From Ashinkailepas kermadecensis (lineage: Eukaryota; Arthropoda; Thecostraca; Neolepadidae), in the NCBI GenBank assembly GCA_034440615.1, contig JAOTOM010003835.1:27501-91500 (forward strand): a DNA stretch of 64,000 nt, written 5' to 3'. The position numbers and the translations under genes are program-made. Below the pieces are notes generated by a model. That model worked only from the letters and a program-made list of their open reading frames with translations. It had not been told where the DNA came from and ran no database searches. Shown here piece after piece: positions 49,844 to 61,095 of this stretch; the first letter of the stretch is position 1, and each line of letters starts with the position of its first letter.

Positions 49844-50800
49844 TTGGACATGCTGAACAACGCATTACCTGAAGTATTTGACGTCGACAGTCCGATTCGT
49901 GAGATGTTCGGCAGTCCCATGCGGATCGAGCTGGCGGACACCGCTCGTCAATTCGCAGTCATCTCGGCACGACCAATCGCATTTGAATGGCGCAAGCAGA
50001 TTAAGGAACAGCTAGACCAGATGCTCCAAGACGGCATCATTGTTGAGGTGACTGAGCCAACGAAATGATGACATCCTATTGCGCCAGTACCGAAGCGACC
50101 GACCTTTGGAGACGACAGCAAGGCTGGAGTCCGCCTGTGCATCGACTTAACCAAACTAAACAAACATGTGCGCCGTGGCGTGCATCCCATACCATCCCCT
50201 CAATACGTCGTTACCAGTATCAACAAGGGGAGCAAGCACTTTACGACGTTGGACGTCAAGAACGGGTATCTACAAATCCTAATGGCTGAGGAGGACCAAG
50301 CTCTCACCAGGTTCATTACCCCATTGGGCAGATATAAGTTCAGAAGAGCGGTCATGGACCTCAGTTCGTCCGGCGATGAGCATAATCGCCGAGTAGACAC
50401 AGTCCTTGCTGGAATTCCAAGGACCTGCAGGGTGGTGGATGACGAGCCAGCGCACGATGAAGGTTACTCCAAGCACCTGCAGCATATCATCGCGATACTG
50501 GAGCGTTGCGAGGCCTACGGCGTCACGCTCAACCCCAGCGTCCAGCTTCTGCGACCCCAGGTCGCAGAAGCTGGACTTCGCTGCACAGTCAGTCGATTGC
50601 TGCGGCTTCCACATCACTTCCGAGGGCTACACAATGGACGAGCGAAAGCTACGCGCGATCTCAGACTTTCCTGTGCCTGCCAACCTGACGGATCTGCGGA
50701 GCTTCATGAGGTTGGTGAACCAGCTCGGCTTCTTTTCAGACGAGACAGTTCATGCAGCCCACTCTTCACGACCTTCCCAAGCCGCACAATCATTGGCAGT
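49844..50800 (+). pseudogene. Gypsy reverse transcriptase
   Basis: Frame 49844-50068 covers the connector to RT: PIAFEWRKQIKEQLDQML and GIIVEVTEPT. After a stop, motifs follow: VRLCIDLTKLNKHVRRGVHP, FTTLDVKNGYLQILMAEED, RFITPLGRYKF. The catalytic box is degenerate (RVVDDEPAH, keeping DD), then HLQHIIAILERCEAYGVTLN. The next part reads CGFHITSEGYTMDERKLRAI and LTDLRSFMRLVNQLGFF, the RT connection typical of Ty3/gypsy. Confidence 0.82.
50540..50576. repeat. Perfect 17-bp palindrome with 3-bp loop inside RT
   Basis: gtccagcttctgcgacc, cca, ggtcgcagaagctggac. It replaces the expected coding sequence between the VTLNPS and FAAQSVDCCG motifs and shifts the frame. Confidence 0.95.
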
Positions 50801-51295
50801 GGGCTGAAGTGCATCAGCAGGCCTTCAAGACCGTCAAGAAGACGCCGATTCTGGCACCCGTCCTGGCCTTCTTCGAGCCTGGCCTCCCCACTGCACTGCA
50901 TACAGACGCTATCCGACTGCAAGGCACACGGGCCGGCCCCGGATATGCGCTCATACAGCGGCAAGGCCGACCACTGGCGGCTCATCCAATGCGGATCGCG
51001 TTTCGTCTCCGAAGTGGTGTCGAGATACGCGGTAGTGGAGCTAGAAATGCTCGCGGTGACCTGGGCTGTGAAGAAATGTCGTCTCTTCCTGGCCGGTCTC
51101 CCAACATTCGATATCGTCGCCGAACACCGACCACTCATACCGATCCTGAACCAGAAGACACTCTCGGAGATTGAGAATCCACGCTTCCGGCGGCTACGTG
51201 AGCAGCCGGTGCCGTATCTTTTTGCAGCCATATGGAAAGCTGGAAAGTCGCATTGTGTCCCTGACGCCATATCCAGGGGTCATCGCCGTCGATGA
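50800..51295 (+). pseudogene. Gypsy RNase H
   Basis: Contains FEPGLPTALHTDAIRLQGTR (first catalytic Asp in H-T-D-A, where S/T-D-A-S is usual), GPGYALIQRQ, then in another frame YAVVELEMLAVTWAVKKCRL (ELE..A..WA, second acidic residue) and DIVAEHRPLIPIL (usually TDH+PL; here AEH). It ends GKSHCVPDAISR, matching the GKxN.VADALSR that ends RNase H in these elements. Confidence 0.82.
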
Positions 51296-51330
51296 CCCCC
51301 TCCGCCGAGGACCACGAAGCATAAAGCGAC

Positions 51331-52694
51331 GTGAATCACCAGCTCCACGGCACAGTGTTGGCCAGCATCCGCGAGATCGCTGCTGGTGATGCCCGTCCGT
51401 CTGTGCCAGACATCATGTTGGACAACGTGCGCGAGGAAGCGCGCACTGACGATGAATACCAATCCCTCGCCGACGCTATTCACGTGGGCTTTCCAGAACA
51501 CAAGGTTGATCCAGAGGCGACCTTACGCCCATTATGGTTGGTTCGTGACGCCCTCTCCGTAGACGACGGCCTTGTCTTGTGTGGTGTGCGGCTGGTCATT
51601 CCCCGCACGCTGCGCCGAGAGACCCTGGATCGGCTGCATGCGAGCCATCAATGGCACGCATGCGAGCCATCAAGGCGCACGAAGCGCTTTGATCGGCTGC
51701 ATGCGAGCCATCAAGGCGCACGAAGTGCCGGGCACGACAGTCTGTCTATTGGCCAAACATCAGCCAGGACATTTACAACGTGACAGTCTGCGACGCATGC
51801 CAGTGGCATCTGTCAAGTCTACCCAAGGAGCCGCCGATGTGCGACTCAGAGCCTTCCAGAGTTTCCGAGACTGCTTCGGCGAACTTCTTCCATTACGCCG
51901 ATAAGAATATTATTGTGTACACAGACCGGCTCTCCGGCTGGCCGTCGTCGCGTCCTGCGACCGGGAAGCGACGGCCAGGACGCTCGTGCACACGCTCCGA
52001 GAGGTCTTTGCGGCCACAGGCGTGCCAAACGTTCTGCAGTATGACGGTGCCCCCCCCCCCCCTTCACTGCACGCTACAACAGGCACTTCCTGGAGCGATG
52101 GGGCGTCACACACATCTCTTCCTCGCATTACCCCAGGTTAACGGGCATGCGGAAGCTGCCGTCAAGTCTGTGAAGAGATTGATCCAGAGGTGCACAGATT
52201 CAGGCAACTTGGACGACGACAGATACGCCCGGGGATTCCTGGAGCTGCGTAATACGCCCCGTGCCGACGGCAGATCTCCTGCCGAGGTCCTCTATGGACA
52301 CCCTATCCGGTCGACGGTGCCTTCGCATCACAGAGTGTTCAGCGACACGTGGCAACGCAAGGCCGACGACTGTGATCGGTGCGCCCGGGCTCAAAAGGAG
52401 GCTGCCACGTCGAAGTACGACAGCCAAGCCACGCTTCTTCGTCTCTTAGAGATAGACAGCTCCGTCACCATGCATTATCCGACTACTGGGCTGTTCGAGA
52501 GAACCGCCATCGTCGTCGCCATCGGCCAGCGCCGAACCTATCTGGTCAAGACACCCAGCGGACGCGTGCTTTGGCGCAACCGGTGGATTTCTGCGCCTTC
52601 ATCGCCCGACTTGTGGAGACAATTTGAGCTCCCTCTCCCCCATTCTCCCGCAATACTTATCGCAACATGTTTCTCGATCAAATACCGAAATTGA
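51331..52694 (+). pseudogene. Gypsy integrase
   Basis: The N-terminal HHCC zinc finger is scrambled by a local duplication (RLHASHQ repeated three times at 51620-51725), with VCDACQWHLSSLPKEPP as the CxxC end. The catalytic core is represented by NIIVYTDRLSGWPS (D), and after a gap with a poly-C run (52052-52063), VNGHAEAAVKSVKRLIQRC (E) and FLELRNTPRADGRSPAEVLYG. The C-terminal chromo/GPY-like part reads LFERTAIVVAIGQRRTYLVK. The second catalytic Asp is in the frame-shifted segment near 52040 and is not intact. Confidence 0.82.
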
Positions 52695-52700
52695 AACAAA

Positions 52701-53284
52701 AATGTTAATCGGGAAGCTCAGTACTGCTGCGCACACAAACAATTTTCATAACCTTCCTTACAGTAGCGGTCGCACCCTCCTCCCCCCTCCCCCAGTCCCT
52801 CCCACATGCACTGAGGAAGATTACTAAATATTGTGCGTGGGTGCGGGGTAATACGGAAAGCTGAATGCTGGAAAGCCGTGCCGGGGCATGATACTCCGGA
52901 CGGTTTCAATAGCTCACCGAATGCACGCCGTCAAAAGAACGGGCTGAACAGTTGGGACCGCTTCGTCACCACACTTTGTATTCACTGTCGGCCGGGAGCA
53001 GCCGGCTCTCGGAGAGCAAAGCGACTGCAAAGAGGTCGAACCTTCGAATAAAAACGGCAAATTGTATCAAATTGCCGCGCTGAATGTCTTTGCATCCTCG
53101 CGCACCCAGGTCGAACAGTCGCAGAGGTGAATAGAAAACGAAGTTAATGCCTACTCAAAGTCAGGCGAAGCAAAAGTATCGGGCTGGCCAACATGGCATG
53201 GAAGGATTTCGCGTCCATCATAGAACTCTATCGCTAAAAGCTTTTGGAGGTTTGGAAAGACTCATGCGACATAATTGCCTCAGC
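52701..53284. other. Sequence right of gypsy element, 3' LTR not recognised
   Basis: Short unassigned frames. An aataaa at about 53048 could be a polyadenylation signal of the element. Confidence 0.3.
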
Positions 53285-53985
53285 ATGTTCTCGCTATGTA
53301 TATGATATCGTTATGCATATAGCATCGCTATGTATATGATATGTCTATGTATATGATATGGTTATGTATATGATATGGCTATGTATATGATATCGTTATG
53401 CATATAGCATCGCTATGTATATGATATGGCTATGTATATGATATGGTTATGTATATGATATCGTTATGCATATAGCATGCTATGTATATGATATCGTTAT
53501 GCATATAGCATCGCTATGTATATGATATGGCTATGTATATGATATGGTTATGTATATGATATGGCTATGTATATGATATGGTTATGTATATGATATGGTT
53601 ATGTATATGATATGGCTATGTATATGATATCGTTATGCATATAGCATCGCTATGTATATGATATGGCTATGTATATGATATGGTTATGTATATGATATGG
53701 CTATGTATATGATATCGTTATGCATATAGCATCGTTATGTATATGATATGGCTATGTATATGATATGGTTATGTATATGATATGGCTATGTATATGATAT
53801 CGTTATGCACATAGAATCGTTATGTACATGATATGGCTATGTATATGATATGGTTATGTATATGTTATCGTTATGTATACGGTATCGTTATGTATACGAC
53901 ATCGTTATATATCTGAATATCGCCATGCATGTGATATCATTTTGCATATGTTATCGCTATGTATGATAGCGTTATTATGTGATCT
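53285..53985. repeat. 17-bp AT-rich minisatellite, about 40 copies
   Basis: Unit atgtatatgatatgg(c/t)t with a second variant atgcatatagcatcg(c/t)t. Variants alternate in a partly ordered way, suggesting higher-order units. The tail degenerates into the LINE at 53990. Confidence 0.93.
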
Positions 53986-53989
53986 ACAT

Positions 53990-54790
53990 TATATGCATGA
54001 CCTAAATTCAAGTACAGTATTACAGAAAAGCAATATCCTTGCAGGACTATCTGTGACTCAGCAGGAGAAGGACTTAGGTGTTATTTTGAACACAAAATTG
54101 GGGGCATCAGAACAGACCAAAGAAGCCAGGAAGAAGGCACTAAGAATGCTTGGGGCAATACAGAGGAACGTGTCATACAAAAGTGAGGAGGTCATAAGGA
54201 AGCTTCACTGTGCATATGTCAGGCCACATTTGGAATACTGTGTCCTAGTTTGGTCCCCTAGTTATGAGAAAGATTGTTGGCTTTTAGAGAGAGTACAAAA
54301 GAGGGCAACAAAAATGGTTAATGGTATAGGCAACCTGGCATATGAGGAAAGATTGAAGAAATTGAATATGTTTTCACTTAGATATAGAAGGCTGAGAGGA
54401 GATCTCATCGAGGTTTTTAAATTTGTTCATGGTCAGGAACAGGCATATCTCAGGGAAATGTTTGAATTTAACAGAAATGATGCAATTAGAGGTCATCAAT
54501 TCAAAATTAAAGTTAGTCACAGCAGGACAAGGTTAAGACAGTCTTTCTTCACCAACAGGGTAGTAGAACACTGGAACCAGCTGCCAGGAACCATTGTCAG
54601 TAGCAACACACTGAACATCTTTAAAAACGGCATAGACAATCATTATAAGAATAGGGGGCTTGTTTTTCTGTATTCCAGGGAGGGTTGATTGACAGATTTG
54701 GTGGGCAACTGGTTCAGTGTACAAAGTGCAACCAAGAAGGGCCCTTGTGGCTCATAGTTGCACTGATCTTTTATGTCTTTATGTATTTAT
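53990..54790 (+). mobile_element. CR1-like LINE, 3' end (RT C-terminus and 3' UTR)
   Basis: From about 53995 the frame reads LNSSTVLQKSNI, EKDLGVILNTKLGASEQTKE, ALRMLGAIQRNVSYKSEEVI, YVRPHLEYCVLVWSP, ERVQKRATKMVNGIG, SLRYRRLRGDLIEVFKF and HWNQLPGTIVSSNTLNIFK, stopping at 54688. These are collinear with the C-terminal half of the LINE at 10.1-11.7 kb but diverged, so it is another subfamily. The 3' UTR has gggcccttgtggct and ends in ttttatgtctttatgtattta repeats at about 54770-54795. It is 5'-truncated directly at the AT-rich array; the Met at 53873 lies in the array and is not a real start. Confidence 0.9.
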
Positions 54791-55094
54791 GTCTAGGACA
54801 TTGAGTGATATCAGTGACCTTTGCAGCATCAGTGACTGTTACACGCTGCACTGAATTGGTGTCGTCTCCGATAATTTGTGTACCGCTGGGCTCTGATAGT
54901 CAGATATCCGGAGCCTCGCAGCCTGGTGCTATTTTGCAACGCAGTTAGCTGCGTAGATGGTGAACAACCTTAGCTTCTCAAGCCGGACGCTCGTGGGAAC
55001 GTCAGCATTCCCACCAGTTGCAACTTCGACTGAGGCACCTCAACAACACGACGAAACAAACTGGCAATCGGTCAGGCCACAGGCCACGTCCACC
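54791..55094. other. Unassigned spacer
   Basis: Between the LINE 3' end and the 22-bp array; no gene recognised. Confidence 0.35.
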
Positions 55095-55632
55095 GGCTGT
55101 GTGTACACCCACATCACACCATATGTACACCCACACGACACCATGTATACAACTACACGACACCATGTGCAAACCCACACGACACCATGTGTACACCCAC
55201 ACAACACCATGTGTACACCCACACGACACCATGTGCACACCCACACGACACCATGTGTACACCCACACAACACCATGTGTACACCCACACACCACCATGT
55301 GTACACCCACACAACACCATGTGTACACCCACACGACACCATATGTACACCCACACAACACCATGTGTACACCCACACGACACCATGTGTACACCCACAC
55401 GACACCATGTGTACACCCACACAACACCATGTGTACACCCACACGACACCATGTGTACACCCACACGACACCATGTGTACACCCACACGACACCATGTGT
55501 ACACCCACACGACACCATGTGTACACCCACACGACACCATGTGTACACCTACACAACACCATGTGTACACCCACACGACATCATGTGCACACCCACACAA
55601 CACCATGTGTACACCCACACGACACCATGCAC
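55095..55632. repeat. 22-bp minisatellite, about 24 copies, open in all frames
   Basis: Unit caccatgtgtacacccacacga. Because 22 is not a multiple of 3, three units (66 bp) cycle through all frames, and none of the frames has a stop on either strand. The HHVYTHTTPCVHPHDTMCTPT-like proteins are artefacts. Confidence 0.95.
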
Positions 55633-55794
55633 CGTCGGCCCCGGCCACGCATACGTAAACTCACCGCGGCCGACGTCGTCCTCGCCGAGCGAAGTCCGGC
55701 ACTGCTGATCCCAGTCGGTCATCCCACCTGGTCGCCGCTCAGGCTGAGGTCAGGTCAGGTCAGGTCAGATGAGCGGCGGCCCGTCACGGTTGGA

Positions 55795-55965
55795 CACGCT
55801 GTCTGGGGGGGTCTGGGTCACAGTTGGACACGCTGGCTGGGGTCCGGTGGGTCACAGTTGGACACGCTGTCTGGGGTCCGGTGGGTCACAGTCGGACACG
55901 CTGTCTGGGGTCCGGTGGGTCACAGTTGGACACGCTGTCTGGGGTCCGGTGGGTCACAGTTGCAC
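55795..55965. repeat. 34-bp minisatellite, about 5 copies
   Basis: Unit ggacacgctgtctggggtcc followed by ggtgggtcacagtt. Preceded by a short (aggtc)n run at 55748-55772. Confidence 0.93.
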
Positions 55966-56159
55966 ACACCTGCCGCAGTCTGGGTCCGAGCCGGCGGTTC
56001 CGGCCGGGCTCGGGCTGGGGTTTGGGCCCAGGCTCGATGTCTGGGCTCGGACTCTGGTCTGCAGGTAGCCATGGGCAAAAGCTCTGGCTCGTGTCCACAT
56101 CTGGCTCAGTCTGGGGTCCCGGCCCAAATCTTTTAGACCGAAAAATCTTGCTTTTTTAG

Positions 56160-56490
56160 TTCTAATTTGTGATGAATGGGGTTATATTTATGCTAAGTAA
56201 GTGTGCACGCCACACACCCCTTTAAGCAGGCATGGATGCAGTTTGAAAATTATTGGTAAAGCATTCAATCCGCATGTGTTAAGGAGGGATCAAGGGAATA
56301 GGGCTGGATAGCTAGGGTAGATAGGCCCACATTGATCGGTGTGTGGGATGTTGGTGGATGGTTTATTTAGGATGTGGTGATGGTTGGGGTGGGTCTTTTT
56401 ACCGGGCTTATGGTATCTTCCATTTACAGACTTAACTGGATGGGCCCTTGTGGCTGTTATTAAGTCCACTTTATGACTTTATGACTTTAT
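56160..56490 (+). mobile_element. CR1-like LINE 3' UTR fragment
   Basis: Collinear with the 3' UTR of the LINE at 10.1 kb (reverse complement of 10135-10420): ggggttatatttatgctaag and caccc.tttaagcagg near the start, tgggcccttgtggct near the end, then three copies of actttatg before 56490. No coding part remains. Confidence 0.85.
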
Positions 56491-56559
56491 GAAGTCTATA
56501 TTCCAGCATAGACCTTTCCGGTAGTTAATTGGCAATAGAGCGCCAACAAGCTATGGTCT

Positions 56560-56750
56560 CCCCTGTCCTGTCAATCAATGGTCTCTCCTGTCCTGTCAAG
56601 CTTGTCCTGTCACGCAATGGTCTCCATTTTTCTGCCAAGTAATGGTCTCCCCTATGCTGTCAAGCAATGGTCTCCCCTGCCTTGTGAAGCAATGATCTCC
56701 ACTATTCTGTCAAGCAATGGTCTCTCCTGTCCTGTCAAGGCGGTTGAAGT
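56560..56750. repeat. Degenerate tandem repeat around caatggtctcccctgtcctgtcaag
   Basis: About seven imperfect units of roughly 25 bp. Confidence 0.85.
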
Positions 56751-59404
56751 GACTTCAACCACTCGAATCTGGCCACCCAGGCCAGCAAATTGGATAGGCG
56801 CCTGCCGCCTCTTGGATAGGCGCCTAGGCGTCCCCGTTTGATAAATCGGCGGGAAATTAGCCTGGCACGGCCACGGATGCGGGCAGCGAAGTGGCCATCT
56901 CGCACCATTAGCGACGCGCTAAGCGCGCTGAATTGGCGCTCGGTGACGCGGTGGACGCCGTGGATATTCGGCGATTGGACTGCCCTCTCCGACCTGGTGG
57001 TGGGCTGAGCTGGTGGGCGGCAGGCTCTGTTTGCAGTCGCCGCTGGCCTTGCGGAGTCATGCCAGCAGACATCCGGAGCGACGCTTGGCTATCCTGGTGC
57101 AATAAAGTATAGGTGATAGTCCTCATAGGCGATGGTACTCATAGGTGGTAGTCCCCATAGGCGACAAAGACCGCAATGATGCAAGTGTGTTATCGGTCTT
57201 CTTTTCCCTATTTATTAGCTAGTCGGCTTACTGTCTACCAGTTGATTGCCGCGGTAAACGATTGCCTCCACGAAGTTCTTCAAGTTTTATCACTTGTTTT
57301 TGTCGGAGCAAATTCCCTCCTGGGATCGCCACTTTGGATACTTCTCAAAGACTACTTTATAATTAAATGCATTGGGAATTATATTCTTGTACTTCTATAA
57401 TCAGTCTACTCGCTGAATTATATCCGACACGCTTGGGAAATTGTGGGAATGCATCCAAAAATGCACGACATGAATGCATATGTCTGACACAAAATAATGG
57501 TCGCTGCATGAATGACGCATTCGATGCGCCCCTAATCTCCAAAATCCAACCAACCAGTTGACACAAAATCATTCATACAAGCAAGTAAACGAGGAATACA
57601 AATGCCCATAATACATTTACAGTTTGAGTGTGTTTACTACGAAAGCTAAAAATTAGGTTGTCGCCAGTGAATGATTTGCAAACTTAATCATACTCTCTTA
57701 CTGCACTTAGCTCAGAATCCGGAGCTGACTGCGCCGAAGCTACCGTATGTCCATTTCCCGGCATGGTTGACTATTTAAATGTAATAATTTTGAATATGGA
57801 TCATATTTGCCGCGATATTCATCAGTGATGGCGTTCCTCCGTGACACAAGCACAATGCATTAGCTTGAAACAAGTAACATTTCCCACATAAGAACTCGGC
57901 GAATTTATGGTCAGCAAGTAAGGCTCATTTTTACGAGCCAAGCGCGGACATTTGACTATTAGTGCCTAATGTTGTAATGTTTGACTAATGTTCAAAAATC
58001 AATCCAGTCATGAAATAGTAGGTCCTTCTGCCTCTGACATCGGATTGGTTTCATAGCACTTTCGGAAACTTTTGACGCGGCAATTATTCGCTGAAGTTGA
58101 AGACAGATACTTTTTCAAACTAACATGGAATACATCCGACAAGATGATAGCCTGCACATGTCTGTTTATAAAATTCATGCTCTAGGGGATTGAGACATTC
58201 GATACGTGCCTGCTGATGTGCATTTTACTATCCCTTTCCCAAATTTTGCGGCGGCCCTTTGCATTTGTGTGGCGTCATAACACTTGACGTCATTTTACGC
58301 TTCAACCGTGTACCTTTTGCCACAGTAACCACAATAAGCATGCATGACTAGAAAGCCCAAGCTGCAGGCAGATAGGGCAGCTTAATACCTGTCTGCTGAT
58401 GTACATTCCACAACACGTTTGGAAAATTTCGGCGCGACATTTTGCGTTTATTTGCTGTCCTCATTTGCATTGCTTCTGTCGCGTAACGTGGAGAAGCATA
58501 AGCTTATAACATTTGACCATCCAAAAATTACTAAGATTTCCAGAATTCATCCCGGCCATGAGACTACTGTGCACTATTTAAAAAAAATGCATGCAGCTTC
58601 GTTATTATCTTGCAGAGCAACGCTAAGAGTGGAGTTTCCTATACTTTTCGTGAGGCCTGCGGCCCATCATCTTTGCCTTGACCCCACCAGCATGTACTCT
58701 CTTAACATGGGACCATATGGAAGTAGCCCCATCAACCAAGATTAGCAACACCCAATGCCTCCGTGCATTGGGTCCCACTAATAAGCTTCAAGCTCCTCCA
58801 CCCATGGCCCTATCAATGTTCAATTGGGGAGATTAATGACAGGAGAGATGAGGCATAACCAGGGAACACATTGGTAAACCAGGAACGCCCTACGGATATT
58901 AGAAACGTATCGCTGCAACAGGTCAAGTCTTGGCCAAAGCTATGAGACTACCAAATGTGCAAAATCACTAGGTACAGTTCAGCAATTTCAGAAAAACGCT
59001 ATTATTCGCAGAGGCGCACTTGACATTGTCGCAAAGAGAGGAAGGGCGTAGGGGAGCAAAGAACGTATTCCAAACAATTCGTTGGTAATAGACGGAAAGC
59101 ATTGCAAATAGTATATATTAAAATCGTCAGATTTCCTCTACAATGTGGGCGGGGTGCAGATCGAGATAAGAAACTAGATAAGATAATTTACTATTGATAA
59201 TTGAGAAAACATAAGATAATTGACACCGACCTAGATGCATGTGGCAGAACAGGTAAAAATTGTACGCCAAGAAATGCCACTTTCTCCTCGAGGTGGAATA
59301 CAACCAGTCTTTCGATGCGTAATCGTTCCTGCAACAGCATGGACTCTCACCAGCTCAGACGTTACTCGATGTTTCTGATCGGCATTTATGCCGTGTGCAC
59401 GTTG
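56751..59404. other. Unassigned sequence, no gene seen
   Basis: Two related segments of roughly 187-bp spacing (58207 and 58394: ctgctgatgt(g/a)cattc.., ..ttttgcg..) suggest an old duplication. The 108-codon plus frame at 58419 has no recognisable domain. Confidence 0.3.
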
Positions 59405-59655
59405 ATCCTTGAATCCCATCCATACTTTCCTGATTCAGATCCATGCCTTCTTGATTCAGATCCATACCTTCCTGATTCAGATCCATGCAGTTCTGATTCA
59501 GGTCCATATAGACCTGACTCAGATCAATACAGTCCTGATTCAGATCAATACAGTCCTGATTCAGATAAATGCAGTCCTGATTCAGATCAATGCAGTCCTG
59601 ATTCAGATACATATAGTCCTGATTCAGATTCATACAGTTCTGATTCAGTCGCGAC
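59405..59655. repeat. 21-bp minisatellite, about 11 copies
   Basis: Unit cctgattcagatcaatacagt. In one plus frame it reads DSDQYSP heptapeptides within a 155-codon frame (59201-59668), and in the minus frame NQDCIDL. Period divisible by 3, so the open frames are expected. Confidence 0.92.
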
Positions 59656-59739
59656 TCTCGGGTTCTGACCCCGGACCAGAGCGCCGCCTGCGCTGCATTT
59701 GGCGCCACTCTGACCGGCCCCCGCCCGGACACACGCCGA

Positions 59740-60330
59740 TCACCCATGTGCAGACCCCAGACCCCAGACCCCAGACCCCAGACAGCGGCTGCCCACCTGC
59801 CATCGGCGGCCGTCCACCAACCACTGCACGCTCGCAGACCGCAGACCCTAGACACCACACCCCAGACAGCGACTGCCCACCTGCCATCGGCGGCCGTCCA
59901 CCAACCACTACACGCTCGCAGACCCCAGACCCCAGACCCCAGACCCCAGACCCCAGACCCCAGACCCCAGACCCCAGACCCCAGATCCCAGACAGCGGCT
60001 GCCCACCTGCCATCGGCGGCCGTCCACCAACCACTGCACGCTCGCAGACCCCAGACCCCAGACCCCAGACCCCAGACCCCAGACCCCAGATCCCAGACAG
60101 CGGCTGCCCACCTGCCATCGGCGGCCGTCCACCAACCACTGCACGCTCGCAGACCCCAGACCCCAGACCCCAGACCCCAGATCCCAGACAGCGGCTGCCC
60201 ACCTGCCATCGGCGGCCGTCCACCAACCACTGCACGCTCGCAGACCCCAGACCCCAGACCCCAGACCCCAGACAGCGGCTGCCCACCTGCCATCGGCGGC
60301 CGTCCACCAACCACTACACGCTCGGCACCT
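59740..60330. repeat. Two-level repeat: 57-bp block alternating with (agacccc)n
   Basis: Six copies of a block starting gacagcggctgcccacctgc and ending accactgcacgctcgc are separated by variable runs of a 7-bp unit agacccc. The number of 7-mers differs between blocks. All frames are open or nearly so; the encoded PRPQTPD peptides are artefacts. Confidence 0.95.
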
Positions 60331-60424
60331 GCTCGACCAGCCTCGCTCCGGCTCGCGCGGCCGACGACTGAAGTCACCTCCTCGCCGCCGCACCGGTCGG
60401 GGGCGCCGGTCGCCGCGCCATCAC

Positions 60425-61095
60425 CACGTCGCAGGACGCAGGACGCATGACGCAGGACGTAGGACGTAGAGGACCCAGGACGTAGGACGCAGGACACAGG
60501 ACGCAGGATACAGGACGCGGGACGCAGGACACATGGCACAGGACTCAGGACGCAGGACGCATGACGCAGGACACATGATGCAGGACGCTAGACGCTGGAC
60601 ACTGGACGCAGGGCACGCAGGACGCGGGACGCAGGACGCGGGACGCAGGACACATGACTCAGAACACAGGATGCGAAACTCAGGACGCAGGACGCGTAGG
60701 GTGTAGGACGTAGGACGTAGGGCACATGACACAGAGCACATGACACAGGACGCAGGACGCAGGACACAGGAAACATGACACATGACACAGGACACAGGAC
60801 ACAGCACACAGATCACAGAACACAGGACACAGGACACAGGACACAGGACAGAGAACACAGGACACAGGACACATGACACAGGACACAGGACACAGAACAC
60901 AGGACACAGGACACAGGACACAGGACACAGAACACAGGACGCAGGACGCAGGACACAGGAAACATGACACATGACACAGGACACAGGACACAGCACACAG
61001 GACACAGGACACAGGACACAGGACACAGGCCACATGACAGAGAACACAGGACACAGGACACAGGACACAGGACGCAGGACGCAGGACGCAGATTG
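60425..61095. repeat. 7-bp minisatellite (aggacac/aggacgc)n
   Basis: About 95 imperfect copies. Subtypes aggacgc dominate at the left, aggacac in the middle. Open frames such as the cysteine-rich LCPVSCV minus frames are artefacts. Confidence 0.95.

Larger units (their letters stand above)
47900..52700 (+). mobile_element. Ty3/gypsy-type retrotransposon, decayed, LTRs not recognised
   Basis: Order on the plus strand: gag, zinc-knuckle nucleocapsid, aspartic protease (DTGA), reverse transcriptase, RNase H, integrase. This is the pol order of Ty3/gypsy. Multiple frameshifts and stops break it. I compared 47.6-48.1 kb with 52.7-53.1 kb and saw no LTR pair, so the outer limits are approximate. 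Internal rearrangements include a perfect palindrome at 50540-50576 and a small duplication at 51620-51725. Confidence 0.85.

Noticed and set aside
47640..53100. LTR pair of the gypsy element
   Set aside because: No matching direct repeats were found by eye between the two flanks; ends are probably lost or too diverged.
55018..56136. 372-codon plus-strand open frame with HHVYTHTTPCVHPHDT repeats
   Set aside because: It is produced by the 22-bp and 34-bp arrays; all frames on both strands are open, with no non-repeat domain.
59355..60539. 394-codon minus-strand frame and its plus-strand counterparts
   Set aside because: It runs entirely through the 21-bp, 57-bp and 7-bp repeats; sequence is low-complexity and frame-independent.
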